NCBI RefSeq assembly: GCF_900110645.1
Contig: NZ_FOFB01000041.1
Coordinates: 1 to 39,627 of the forward strand
DNA from: Neolewinella agarilytica
GTDB taxonomy: Bacteria > Bacteroidota > Bacteroidia > Chitinophagales > Saprospiraceae
Direction of reading: 5' to 3'
DNA: 39,627 bases
Shown here: one piece after another, positions 7,475-14,893 of the stretch
Layout: every line of letters begins with the position of its first letter
Numbering within the stretch: the stretch's first letter is position 1
The notes under the pieces: generated by a model
Database searches by the model: none
Told to the model about the DNA's origin: nothing
The model's input: only the letters and a program-made list of their open reading frames with translations
Made by a program: the position numbers and the translations under genes

Positions 7475-7482
7475 TACCTTGC
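7475..7482 (+). promoter_or_regulatory. Candidate -7 box before the GH31 gene
   Basis: TACCTTGC lies 12 bp before ATG 7495. It resembles TAnnTTTG minus one T. No TTG occurs at the expected distance upstream, so support is the box alone and its recurrence before other genes. Confidence 0.3.
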
Positions 7483-7494
7483 GGTTCAATACTC

Positions 7495-10026
7495 ATGACT
7501 ATGCCCAAGATGAAGAAAAAGGTTGTTGACGCCTTTGCCCCGGCGGCCCATTTGACGAGCGCTGAAGAAGCCACCGGAACTGATCGTTTTGACGATGTTT
7601 ATACCGAGCACCGAATCGGGAAGGTGAGCGATATCGTCGCAGACGGAAACCATGCTTTCGTGCTTAAAAGCGAAGGAAAAGGCTGCCTGCGCATCGAGTG
7701 TTGGAATGACGATACCATCCGTTTTCGCTTTACGGTAGGTAAAGCAGGAAGAGACTTTAGTTACGCCCGGGCAGAAGGCGTCCAGCCGGCCGGAGAGGGA
7801 AAACTCACTGAGGGAAAGGACAAGTATACCATTGAGACGGCCACTCTCAACATTGCAATTGGTAGGGAAGACGGTGCCATTACCATCTACGATCGTGCGT
7901 CCGGAGCCATCCTGCATAAGACTCAGGATTCCCTTTACGGCCGCTCTACCCTGCTGGAAGGGGTGCATCAGGTACGGCTGCAATTCGAAACCGATAAAAA
8001 GGAAGCCTTTTACGGACTCGGAGATAAAGCGTGGGACACCAACCTGCAGGGTTCCGAATGGTCTAACTACACCGAAGACGCTTTTGCCTACGGTAAGGAC
8101 CGTAAACTACTTTACCGTTCCATCCCCTTCTGCTACGGGCTGCGCAACGGACACGCCTACGGCCTGTTCCTGGACAACTCCTACCGCTCTCATTTCGACT
8201 TCAATGCTAAAAAGAAGGGCGTAGCCACCATCTGGGCCGACGGTGGAGACTTCGATTACTACTTCATCAATGGTCCCGGACTAACCGAAGTAGCCACCCG
8301 TTATCACCAGCTAACCGGCACCCCGGAACTGCCCCCTCTCTGGGCTATGGGCTTCCACCAATGCCGCTGGAGTTATTATCCGGAGCAGCGGGTCCGGGAT
8401 CTGGCCGCCAGTTTCCGCAGTAAGAAAATCCCCTGCGATGCGATTTATCTCGACATCGACTACATGGATGGCTACCGCTGCTTTACCTGGAACAAAGAAT
8501 ACTTTCCCGATCCGAAAAAGATGATCGGCGACCTGAAAAAAGACGGCTTCCACACCGTTGTAATGATTGATCCGGGAATCCGGGTCGATGAAGACTATCA
8601 CGTCTACGCAGATGGCGTAGAAAAGGACGTATTCTGTAAACGGGGGTCCGGCGAACCGATGGTCGGCCCGGTATGGCCTCCGGAATGTGTCTGGCCCGAC
8701 TACACCAACCCAAAAGTGCGTGATTGGTGGGGGCCTCTCTACAAAGAGCTCTACAACGAACAGGGAGTAAGTGGGTTCTGGAACGACATGAACGAGCCGG
8801 CGATGTTCAAAGTCAATAACCTGACCTTCCCGGACGACGTTCGCCACGACTATGACGGAGCCCCCACCAACCATAAAAAGGCCCACAACATCTACGGCAT
8901 GCAGATGACCCGCGCCAGCTATGACGGCCTGAAGGCGCTGCAACCCGCTAAGCGCCCCTTCCTGTTGGGCAGGGCGAGTTTCAGTGGCGGGCAGCGCTAC
9001 GCTGCCCTCTGGACGGGCGATAACATCGCCAGCTGGGAGCACCTGCAGATTGCCAACCGGCAGTGTCTGCGCCTGGCCATCAGTGGTTACAGCCTGGTAG
9101 GTACTGACATTGGTGGTTTCGTAGACAACCCTACGCCGGAAATGATGACCCGATGGTTGCAGCTGGCCGTCTTCCACCCCGTGATGCGTGTACACAGTAT
9201 GGGCAACAATACCGACGGTGCCGCAGAAGCCGAGGCGGAGGAGGTCAAGAAAGCCGAAGAACTCAACCGTCAGGATCAGGAACCCTGGGTGCACGGCAAG
9301 GAGGCCACCAAGCACAACCGGAAAGCGATTGAAATGCGCTACCAACTGCTGCCTTACCTCTACACGGCCTTCCGGCAACACGTAAAAACCGGTAAACCGG
9401 TACTACGAAACCTCTTCTTTTATGATCAGGAAGACCCGCAGTGCCGGAAATTTGGCGATCAGTTTTTCTACGGGGATGACCTGCTTGTTTGTCCGGTACT
9501 GACCGAAGGCGCCAAAAGCCTGCAGGTTTACTTGCCGAAGGGAGAATGGTATGATTTCTGGTCAGGAGAGTTTCACATTGGCGGCAAACGTCTTCGGGTA
9601 AAAACCAAGGCTGACCGGATCCCGCTATTTGTTCGGGCCGGAGCAACGCTGCCGACGGTGGACGTCGTGCAGAACACTGCCGAAATGCATAAGCTGCGTG
9701 ATCTTGAGCTTAGCATCTTCGCCGCTAAAAACGGAGAGAGCCAATTGTACTGGGACGCTGGCGAGGGCTACGGCCACGATGCCGGGCAGTATACGCTGCG
9801 CACCTACAAAATGAACCGTTTAGGTAAAAAACTCTCACTAACCCAAACCATCGAAGGAGATTTCAACGCCAGCTTTAAGCGGGCACAGATTCGCTTCGTC
9901 GGGCTTACTCAGCCGCCCACCAAGGTAGTGGTGGATGGCCGTAAGCAGACCGCCGGCATCTTCTACGGTAAGCGGGCAGTAGTGATCAATGTCCCCTTTG
10001 ATTTTAAGTCAATTGTGATTAGCTAA
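7495..10026 (+). CDS. GH31 alpha-glucosidase
   Basis: Glycoside hydrolase family 31 enzymes release terminal glucose (or related sugars) from alpha-glucans with retention of configuration. The 843 residues comprise an N-terminal beta-sandwich (about 40-270), the barrel entry motif PPLWAMGFHQCRWSYY (280-295), and the nucleophile region GVSGFWNDMNEP with Asp431. The acid/base region follows as ALWTGDNIASWEHL with Asp509. C-terminal beta domains run from about 640. There is no signal peptide, so it should act in the cytoplasm on imported maltodextrin-like sugars. No transporter or other glycosidase is adjacent. Substrate specificity among alpha-glucosides cannot be fixed by reading alone. Confidence 0.95.
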   Translation: MTMPKMKKKVVDAFAPAAHLTSAEEATGTDRFDDVYTEHRIGKVSDIVADGNHAFVLKSEGKGCLRIECWNDDTIRFRFTVGKAGRDFSYARAEGVQPAGEGKLTEGKDKYTIETATLNIAIGREDGAITIYDRASGAILHKTQDSLYGRSTLLEGVHQVRLQFETDKKEAFYGLGDKAWDTNLQGSEWSNYTEDAFAYGKDRKLLYRSIPFCYGLRNGHAYGLFLDNSYRSHFDFNAKKKGVATIWADGGDFDYYFINGPGLTEVATRYHQLTGTPELPPLWAMGFHQCRWSYYPEQRVRDLAASFRSKKIPCDAIYLDIDYMDGYRCFTWNKEYFPDPKKMIGDLKKDGFHTVVMIDPGIRVDEDYHVYADGVEKDVFCKRGSGEPMVGPVWPPECVWPDYTNPKVRDWWGPLYKELYNEQGVSGFWNDMNEPAMFKVNNLTFPDDVRHDYDGAPTNHKKAHNIYGMQMTRASYDGLKALQPAKRPFLLGRASFSGGQRYAALWTGDNIASWEHLQIANRQCLRLAISGYSLVGTDIGGFVDNPTPEMMTRWLQLAVFHPVMRVHSMGNNTDGAAEAEAEEVKKAEELNRQDQEPWVHGKEATKHNRKAIEMRYQLLPYLYTAFRQHVKTGKPVLRNLFFYDQEDPQCRKFGDQFFYGDDLLVCPVLTEGAKSLQVYLPKGEWYDFWSGEFHIGGKRLRVKTKADRIPLFVRAGATLPTVDVVQNTAEMHKLRDLELSIFAAKNGESQLYWDAGEGYGHDAGQYTLRTYKMNRLGKKLSLTQTIEGDFNASFKRAQIRFVGLTQPPTKVVVDGRKQTAGIFYGKRAVVINVPFDFKSIVIS

Positions 10027-10114
10027 ATCTATTCCGCTTAACAGCTGTTTATCGGGCAATAAATGGTTAACGTGCTCTGAAAAATTTTCGGGGCAGTCCC
10101 TAAATAGAAACACC

Positions 10115-10714
10115 ATGTTTACTGGCATTATTGAATCCGCAGGCACTATTTCCCGTATTGAACACGAGGATGAAAACGTCCACTTTACGGTGGAAAGTGA
10201 CATCAGCGACGAGCTCAAAATTGATCAGAGCCTTGCCCACGATGGTGTTTGCCTCACGGTCGTTGCACTGACCGACCGCACCCACACCGTTACGGCCATT
10301 CGGGAAACCCTGGAGCGTACGCGACTGGGCAGTTGGAAAGAAGGCGATCGCGTCAATCTGGAACGTGCCATGCAGGCCGGTGCCCGCCTGGACGGGCATA
10401 TTGTACAGGGTCACGTGGATACTGTGGGAGAATGTTTGCGGGTAGAGGAGGCTGGCGGCAGCTGGTACTTCACCTTCCGCTATGCACCAAGCCCGGAGAC
10501 TTTGCTGGTGGACAAGGGCAGCGTTTGCATCAACGGGGTTTCGCTGACGGTGGTGGAGCCGGATGGAGACACGTTTAAGGTGGCCATCATCCCCTATACA
10601 TTCGAGCATACCAATTTTGGAGCGCTCACCGCAGGTGCAAAGGTGAATCTCGAATTCGACATCATTGGAAAGTACATTGCCCGCCAGATGGCGGCCTACC
10701 GGGATCTAGCCTGA
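10115..10714 (+). CDS. ribE: Riboflavin synthase, alpha chain
   Basis: Riboflavin synthase dismutates two 6,7-dimethyl-8-ribityllumazine molecules to riboflavin and the pyrimidine precursor. The 199-residue protein has the two homologous lumazine-binding halves. The first opens MFTGIIESAGTI and has LAHDGVCLTV and then a GHIVQGHVDTVG junction. The second has VDKGSVCINGVSLTV and PYTFEHTNFG. Length and both motifs match the family. The patatin-like gene starts 6 bp downstream, so they are probably co-transcribed. There is no FMN riboswitch in the 88-bp leader. No other riboflavin gene is nearby. Confidence 0.95.
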   Translation: MFTGIIESAGTISRIEHEDENVHFTVESDISDELKIDQSLAHDGVCLTVVALTDRTHTVTAIRETLERTRLGSWKEGDRVNLERAMQAGARLDGHIVQGHVDTVGECLRVEEAGGSWYFTFRYAPSPETLLVDKGSVCINGVSLTVVEPDGDTFKVAIIPYTFEHTNFGALTAGAKVNLEFDIIGKYIARQMAAYRDLA

Positions 10715-10720
10715 TCAGTG

Positions 10721-11596
10721 ATGAATGAAGCAGAGAAAGACACGGCATTAATTATTGAGGGCGGCGGCTTCAAATCCGCCTTCACCACCGGCATTCTGGA
10801 CGCTTTTCAAATGGCTGGTTACCAGCCATTCAACCGCTACATTGGCGTGTCCGGAGGGGCTATTGCTCTATCTTACTTTTTGAGTGACCAGTATCGCTTC
10901 GGGCTTAACTCGCTCTTGCACCTTACCCGCAACGAGAAATTCACCTCCTTTAGCCGGACCTTCTCCGAACAAGGCTTTATGGATCTCGACATCATTGCCG
11001 CCGTGGCCCGCGAGAAGATCGTCTTTGATCTCCTCTCCGCCATGAAGGAAGCCCTGCGCCACCCCGTACACTTTGTTGCCACCGACGAACTTACCGGCAA
11101 GCCCGCTTACCTGCAACCTACCCGAGACAACTGGCTGGATGCCATCATTGCTTCCTCCGCACTTCCCTTCTTTACGAAGGGACGTCATGAGTTTGAAGGC
11201 CGGGCTTACATCGACGGCGGCTGCAGCGACCCCATCCCCCTGAAGTGGGCCTATGAACAAGGCGTACGTAAGGCCCTGGTGCTAAGAACCTGGCCGGAAA
11301 CCATGCGTTTCACCCGCAGTTGGTCCGATGTCTTTGGGGGATACTACTACCGGGCGGACCCGATCATGAAACGAGTGGTAGACGAGGGCTACGCCATTTA
11401 CAACGCCTGCGCAGACTATGCAGACCTCCCGCCGAAAGACCTCAAAGTCACTCAACTCTCTCCCCACCACCTCCTGGAAACGGGCACCTACATCAACACC
11501 CCGGAAACCATAATGCATGATTACGGCAAAGGCCTGGACGCAGGGCTGGCACACATAGCGGAACAGCGTGGTAGCGTGGTTGAAATCCTTCGATGA
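10721..11596 (+). CDS. Patatin-like phospholipase (YjjU type)
   Basis: Patatin-family serine lipases use a Ser/Asp dyad. From ATG 10721 the protein has 291 residues: the oxyanion loop EGGGFKSAF (13-21), the nucleophile elbow GVSGG (Ser44) and the catalytic Asp in YIDGGCSDP (Asp165). All key residues are intact. A GTG at 10718 would add only one residue. There is no signal peptide or membrane segment, so it is likely a cytoplasmic or membrane-peripheral acyl hydrolase. It lies 6 bp after ribE in a probable two-gene transcript, with no obvious pathway link. It ends 19 bp from the convergent rimM. Confidence 0.9.
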   Translation: MNEAEKDTALIIEGGGFKSAFTTGILDAFQMAGYQPFNRYIGVSGGAIALSYFLSDQYRFGLNSLLHLTRNEKFTSFSRTFSEQGFMDLDIIAAVAREKIVFDLLSAMKEALRHPVHFVATDELTGKPAYLQPTRDNWLDAIIASSALPFFTKGRHEFEGRAYIDGGCSDPIPLKWAYEQGVRKALVLRTWPETMRFTRSWSDVFGGYYYRADPIMKRVVDEGYAIYNACADYADLPPKDLKVTQLSPHHLLETGTYINTPETIMHDYGKGLDAGLAHIAEQRGSVVEILR

Positions 11597-11615
11597 ATGA
11601 GGGCTTCTCTCTTCA

Positions 11616-12119
11616 TCACCCCAAATTCAACAGCCCCTCCGGCAAAACCATTTCCAGCAGTTTTTCTTCTTCCTTGATCACAACAATCAAGTCTTCGTGA
11701 AGGGGGATATAAATGGTTTTACCCTCATGAGTCAATTCCGCCAGGTAGTGCTGGGGCATATCCACGATGGCCTCGATGGGGCCTAAGGGCGGATAATCCT
11801 GCGCCATAATGGTGTAGCCCAGAATAACATCATAAGGCGTTTCGGGAACTTCTTCCTTTTCGCTTACCTGGCTATTCAGCAACCAGAGCGGTTTATTACT
11901 AAGCAGACTTATTTGCTCCCGGCTGTCGAGTCCTTCAAACTTGGCAATAATAGCTCCTCCACCGCGAAAGTGTTCCACGAAGTAGGGTACGGCGGGGTCA
12001 CCGATAAGCAGCGACTTAGCCGCCAGCAGATCCTCTTCGTAGATGTCCTCTACCCGAAGCTTAATCTCGCCCTTTAAGCCATGGGATCTCCCCGTCCAGC
12101 CAATCTCAATCAGATCCAT
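11616..12119 (-). CDS. rimM: Ribosome maturation factor RimM
   Basis: RimM helps mature the 30S subunit by binding protein S19 near the 16S rRNA head. From ATG at 12119 the protein has 167 residues, the normal size. It opens IEIGWTGRSHGLKGEIKL, the family's N-terminal motif, followed by a PRC-barrel half (LGYTIMAQDYPPLGPIEAI, then HEGKTIYIPLHEDLI). A longer reading to 12314 would run into the upstream lipoprotein gene and adds nothing conserved. It lies 19 bp after that gene on the same strand. The usual partner rpsP is not here. Confidence 0.9.
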   Translation of the reverse strand: MDLIEIGWTGRSHGLKGEIKLRVEDIYEEDLLAAKSLLIGDPAVPYFVEHFRGGGAIIAKFEGLDSREQISLLSNKPLWLLNSQVSEKEEVPETPYDVILGYTIMAQDYPPLGPIEAIVDMPQHYLAELTHEGKTIYIPLHEDLIVVIKEEEKLLEMVLPEGLLNLG

Positions 12120-12138
12120 AAATGAGGGGTATACCCGT

Positions 12139-12912
12139 TTATTCAGTACGTAATAGTGTTTGGCGGATAAGAAAGCCTTTTTCTGCCTTCTCATCCCAGG
12201 AAAGATCGTTGCAGAGCATGAAGTCCAGGCTGCAGCACGTCCGGCATTGCGTAGCCCGCGCGTCGATAAAACGTTCCACCAACCCAATGCCGGGTGCGTA
12301 GCGCTCGAAGGCAATACGACGATCGATGAGGTTATCTACCTCTGCTTGTTCAACAACAATAGTGTTTTCCAGTGTCACACCGGTGGAAAGGGTAACGGCA
12401 GCCTCCGTTGTATCGTAGCGATATTGCCAACCATTGTAAATATTGAGAAACTCACCGCCAACAACAAATTCCCGGGTCGGGTCAAAGGCAGCATTACCGT
12501 CCCAGCTTTTTCCCCGGTCAATCGGGAATACGAGTTTGGTAAACGTCAGATTGTCTTCTTCGCGAATGGCCGTCGTTTGAGATCGGCTGACCGTGTAAGT
12601 CTGAAGAAATACCCAGGGGTCCGCCGGCGAACTACGCTGCCATCTTTCGCCCCGGTAAACAGTCGTTCCATCTCCCGCAACGAATTCCTCCACCAGGGTT
12701 TCTCTCACCTCAGCGCTTGCCGTATCGTACACAATTCCACTCACGGTGTTAAACACCACCAGGCTGTCTACTGCATAGTAAAGCGGTTGATTAAGCTCCA
12801 GAGGGAAATAAGCCAGATCAGCAGAAAAGTCGACTGGTGGCTCCACCTCTTCCTCGCAGGAGGCCGCAAAAAACAAGGGAATAAGCAGGAATAAAATAGC
12901 TAGATGACGCAT
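12139..12912 (-). CDS. Lipoprotein of unknown function
   Basis: The 257-residue protein starts with a lipoprotein signal (hydrophobic ILFLLIPLFFAAS, Cys19) followed by an acidic CEEEVEPP. In Bacteroidota, acidic residues after the lipid Cys are linked to surface export, but this sequence is not an exact export signal. The mature part is beta-rich (YAVDSLVVFN, VFLQTYTVSRS, WQYRYDTTEAAV). Near the end it has a compact cysteine cluster (QCRTCCSLDF, then C at LCNDL), which could form disulfides or bind metal. I do not recognise a family. It is 19 bp upstream of rimM in a likely operon. TACCTTCG (12928-12921) lies 8 bp before its ATG. Confidence 0.75.
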   Translation of the reverse strand: MRHLAILFLLIPLFFAASCEEEVEPPVDFSADLAYFPLELNQPLYYAVDSLVVFNTVSGIVYDTASAEVRETLVEEFVAGDGTTVYRGERWQRSSPADPWVFLQTYTVSRSQTTAIREEDNLTFTKLVFPIDRGKSWDGNAAFDPTREFVVGGEFLNIYNGWQYRYDTTEAAVTLSTGVTLENTIVVEQAEVDNLIDRRIAFERYAPGIGLVERFIDARATQCRTCCSLDFMLCNDLSWDEKAEKGFLIRQTLLRTE

Positions 12913-12920
12913 ATCGGAAG

Positions 12921-12928
12921 CGAAGGTA
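12921..12928 (-). promoter_or_regulatory. Candidate -7 box before the lipoprotein-rimM pair
   Basis: On the minus strand TACCTTCG is one base from TAnnTTTG and ends 8 bp before ATG 12912, which would give a very short leader. No TTG was found about 20 bp upstream. Confidence 0.3.
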
Positions 12929-13058
12929 ATGGGTTACTTACTTAGTAAATGGTTTTCTATGCTTTTGTGGTGCGGAAAGACAAAAAAACAGCTTCACAAA
13001 GTAGTAGTTCCAGGGTCGTTGGCGAAACTTTCCAGCCCCCAAAAACTTTATTAGAGCA

Positions 13059-13466
13059 ATGGATAAAGTTCGCGTCGACAAATGGCTTTGGGCCGTTCGG
13101 ATATTTAAAAGTCGGACCTTGGCCGGAGACGTAGTCCGTGCCGGTAAGGTACGGGTGAACGATAAGATCGTCAAGCCAAGTTACGCCATTACGGCAGGAG
13201 ACATACTGACCGTGCAAAAGAACGGTTTCAATATGACTTACGTGTGCCTCAAAACCATTAGTAAGCGGGTCGGCGCTCCCATTGCAGTTACCTGCTATGA
13301 AGACCGAACCCCCGCCGAGGAAAAAACGAAGTATAAAGACTGGTTTATTGGTAAGTCAGGTGGTGAGTTCCGGGAGAAGGGTGCCGGACGTCCGACCAAA
13401 CGAGAAAGAAGGGACATCAACAGATTTAAGGAAGCAGACGACTATTTCGAAGAGGAGGATTACTAG
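13059..13466 (+). CDS. S4-domain RNA-binding protein (Hsp15/HslR-like)
   Basis: The 135-residue protein opens with an S4 RNA-binding domain: VRVDKWLWAVRIFKSRTLA, AGKVRVNDKIVKPSYAI, GDILTV. This matches the Hsp15 family, whose members bind 50S subunits carrying stalled nascent chains and help recycle them. The C-terminal 50 residues are highly charged (RPTKRERRDINRF, ending in an acidic EEEDY), as is common in the family. It is divergent from the lipoprotein-rimM pair across 146 bp. A direct RqcP or HslR assignment would need phylogeny. Confidence 0.88.
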   Translation: MDKVRVDKWLWAVRIFKSRTLAGDVVRAGKVRVNDKIVKPSYAITAGDILTVQKNGFNMTYVCLKTISKRVGAPIAVTCYEDRTPAEEKTKYKDWFIGKSGGEFREKGAGRPTKRERRDINRFKEADDYFEEEDY

Positions 13467-13540
13467 AATTGCAAGCTAGACAAGCGCAAGCTCATTTTTC
13501 TTCCCTTACTCAACAGCATATCCGTTCTTCAACAAAAATA

Positions 13541-13568
13541 CCCTAACCCCACAAACGTGGGATCAGGG
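13541..13568. terminator. Hairpin between convergent genes
   Basis: CCCAC (13548-13552) pairs with GTGGG (13557-13561) around AAAC, with partial outer pairing CCCT/AGGG. There is no T tract. It lies between the convergent S4 gene and DUF805 gene and could act on both. A 12-bp palindrome GTTTACGTAAAC follows at 13591-13602. Confidence 0.4.
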
Positions 13569-13611
13569 CAAACTATGAGTTTTAGAAAAGGTTTACGTAA
13601 ACATGAGAGCT

Positions 13612-14007
13612 TTAAACAATCTGATCTTCCGTATAGGTGTTCTCTTCATCACCTAAGCCATATTTTGGGCTGTCTCCGTAATCATTGCGGTCAAAATCGC
13701 TGTCCTGGCAAAACCAGATAATCAGTGGTATCAGGCCAATGCCCGTGAAAGCAATTAACTGCCACCAGCCGCTACGGCCGGTATCATGTAAGCGTCGGGC
13801 TCCCACGGCGATAGAAGGAATGAGAAAGGCAAAATCCACCATGTCTTCAAAGAAGTCATTGCCATTGAAGAGAAGGTTGTCCCAAAATGTCGCAGCGAAT
13901 GTAAACAGCGTAGAGACGAGCGCGAAGGCCCAAAATTCCGACCGGCGGCTTCTGCCACTAAATTGAAAATATTTGCTGAGCGCGAGCATAAAATTCTGCC
14001 AAATCAT
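13612..14007 (-). CDS. DUF805 membrane protein
   Basis: From ATG 14007 the protein has 131 residues and begins MIWQNFMLALSKYFQFSG, as DUF805 proteins do; the longer reading to 14082 adds a non-conserved tail. The hallmark SGRSRRSEFWAF is followed by membrane segments (about 30-48 and 60-75), then GARRLHDTGRSGWWQL, the second family motif, and another membrane segment (LIAFTGIGLIPLIIWF). The C-terminal end is acidic and soluble. DUF805 proteins are small inner-membrane proteins with no settled function. Confidence 0.88.
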   Translation of the reverse strand: MIWQNFMLALSKYFQFSGRSRRSEFWAFALVSTLFTFAATFWDNLLFNGNDFFEDMVDFAFLIPSIAVGARRLHDTGRSGWWQLIAFTGIGLIPLIIWFCQDSDFDRNDYGDSPKYGLGDEENTYTEDQIV

Positions 14008-14151
14008 TGTTCTGTTGTTATTTGTTGATGATACAAGTATCGGTCTAGCAGCCACTTCCGGCAAATAGAGTCGACGAAACAAGAAAAAGTGACGACGAAG
14101 GAAGAGATAGCGATCTTTGCCCTTCCTAACTCAGCTCCTTTACCCTATTAT

Positions 14152-14172
14152 GGCACCTGCGACAGCGCCTGA
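14152..14172 (+). repeat. GCACCTGCG-core dispersed repeat, copy a
   Basis: The core GCACCTGCG (14153-14161) continues ACAGCGCCTGA. It lies in the 236-bp divergent gap between the DUF805 gene and engB. Confidence 0.65.
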
Positions 14173-14243
14173 TTGATCGCTACCCTACTGACCAACCAAC
14201 TCTACCGCAGACCAAAACGTTTCTCTTCTTTTAAGTTCTACTG

Positions 14244-14867
14244 ATGCCAGATATTTCCTACTCCAAGTTCTCTTCCTCCCATTCCAGGGTAAGCCAGGCG
14301 CCTAAAGGCAACCGGCCGGAGTTTGCCTTCATCGGCCGCTCTAACGTGGGCAAAAGCAGCCTGATCAATATGCTGACCCAACGGAAAGAGCTGGCCAAAA
14401 CCTCCGGCAAACCCGGTAAGACCCAGTTGATCAACTACTTCCTGATCAATAACAGCTGGAACCTGACGGATCTCCCCGGCTATGGCTACGCCAAGCGCAG
14501 TAAAAAAACGCGTGCCAAGTGGGAGTCCCGCACCGAGAACTACTTCCTGCACCGCGGGCAGATGGTCTGTGCCTTTGTTCTCATTGACGCTAACGTCCCT
14601 CCTCAAACTATTGACCTTGAATTCATCAATTGGCTCGGCGAGAATCGGGTTCCTTTCGTCATTGCGTTCACCAAAATCGATCGAAAAAAATCCCGTGATG
14701 GCGGCAGTGTAGAAGATTTCAAAGCGAAATTGCTGGAAAGCTGGGAAGAACTGCCCCCCATTTTTGTAACCAGTTCAAACACCGGCGTCGGGCGGGAAGA
14801 AATCATTCAATTCTTTGCAGACACCCTCGAAAAAATGAATTGGCCTTTCTTCAGGGAGCCGAAGTAA
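14244..14867 (+). CDS. engB: Ribosome biogenesis GTPase EngB (YihA/YsxC)
   Basis: EngB is a small GTPase needed for 50S ribosomal subunit assembly in many bacteria. All GTP-binding motifs are present in the 207-residue protein: G1 GRSNVGKSS (31-39), G2 around Thr60 in SGKPGKTQ, G3 DLPGYG (76-81), G4 TKID (143-146) and G5 TSSNTG. DLPGYGYAKRSKK is diagnostic of this family. It starts at ATG 14244. The acyltransferase gene follows after 26 bp, or overlaps it if the TTG at 14840 is used. Confidence 0.95.
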   Translation: MPDISYSKFSSSHSRVSQAPKGNRPEFAFIGRSNVGKSSLINMLTQRKELAKTSGKPGKTQLINYFLINNSWNLTDLPGYGYAKRSKKTRAKWESRTENYFLHRGQMVCAFVLIDANVPPQTIDLEFINWLGENRVPFVIAFTKIDRKKSRDGGSVEDFKAKLLESWEELPPIFVTSSNTGVGREEIIQFFADTLEKMNWPFFREPK

Positions 14868-14881
14868 CCTTCTTATTTCCG

Positions 14882-14889
14882 TACCTTCG
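14882..14889 (+). promoter_or_regulatory. Candidate -7 box before the acyltransferase
   Basis: TACCTTCG is one base from TAnnTTTG. It ends 4 bp before GTG 14894, so a transcript from it would be leaderless or nearly so. Confidence 0.25.
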
Positions 14890-14893
14890 CCAC

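Noticed and set aside
6800..7489. 229-codon frame opposite the DUF547 gene
   Set aside because: It is antisense to a conserved domain and has no recognisable motif.
8311..9381. 356-codon frame opposite the GH31 gene
   Set aside because: It is antisense to an unmistakable GH31 coding region. Long antisense frames are expected in GC-rich genes.
10027..10114. FMN riboswitch before riboflavin synthase
   Set aside because: Only TTCGGGGCAG resembles the start of the RFN element. The next bases and the 88-bp length do not fit its conserved helices.
11616..12314. RimM with a 65-residue N-terminal extension
   Set aside because: The extension overlaps the upstream lipoprotein gene and is not conserved; ATG 12119 gives normal length.
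12160..12894. 244-codon frame opposite the lipoprotein gene
   Set aside because: The minus-strand frame has a lipoprotein signal and forms an operon with rimM. The plus-strand frame has neither signal nor motif.
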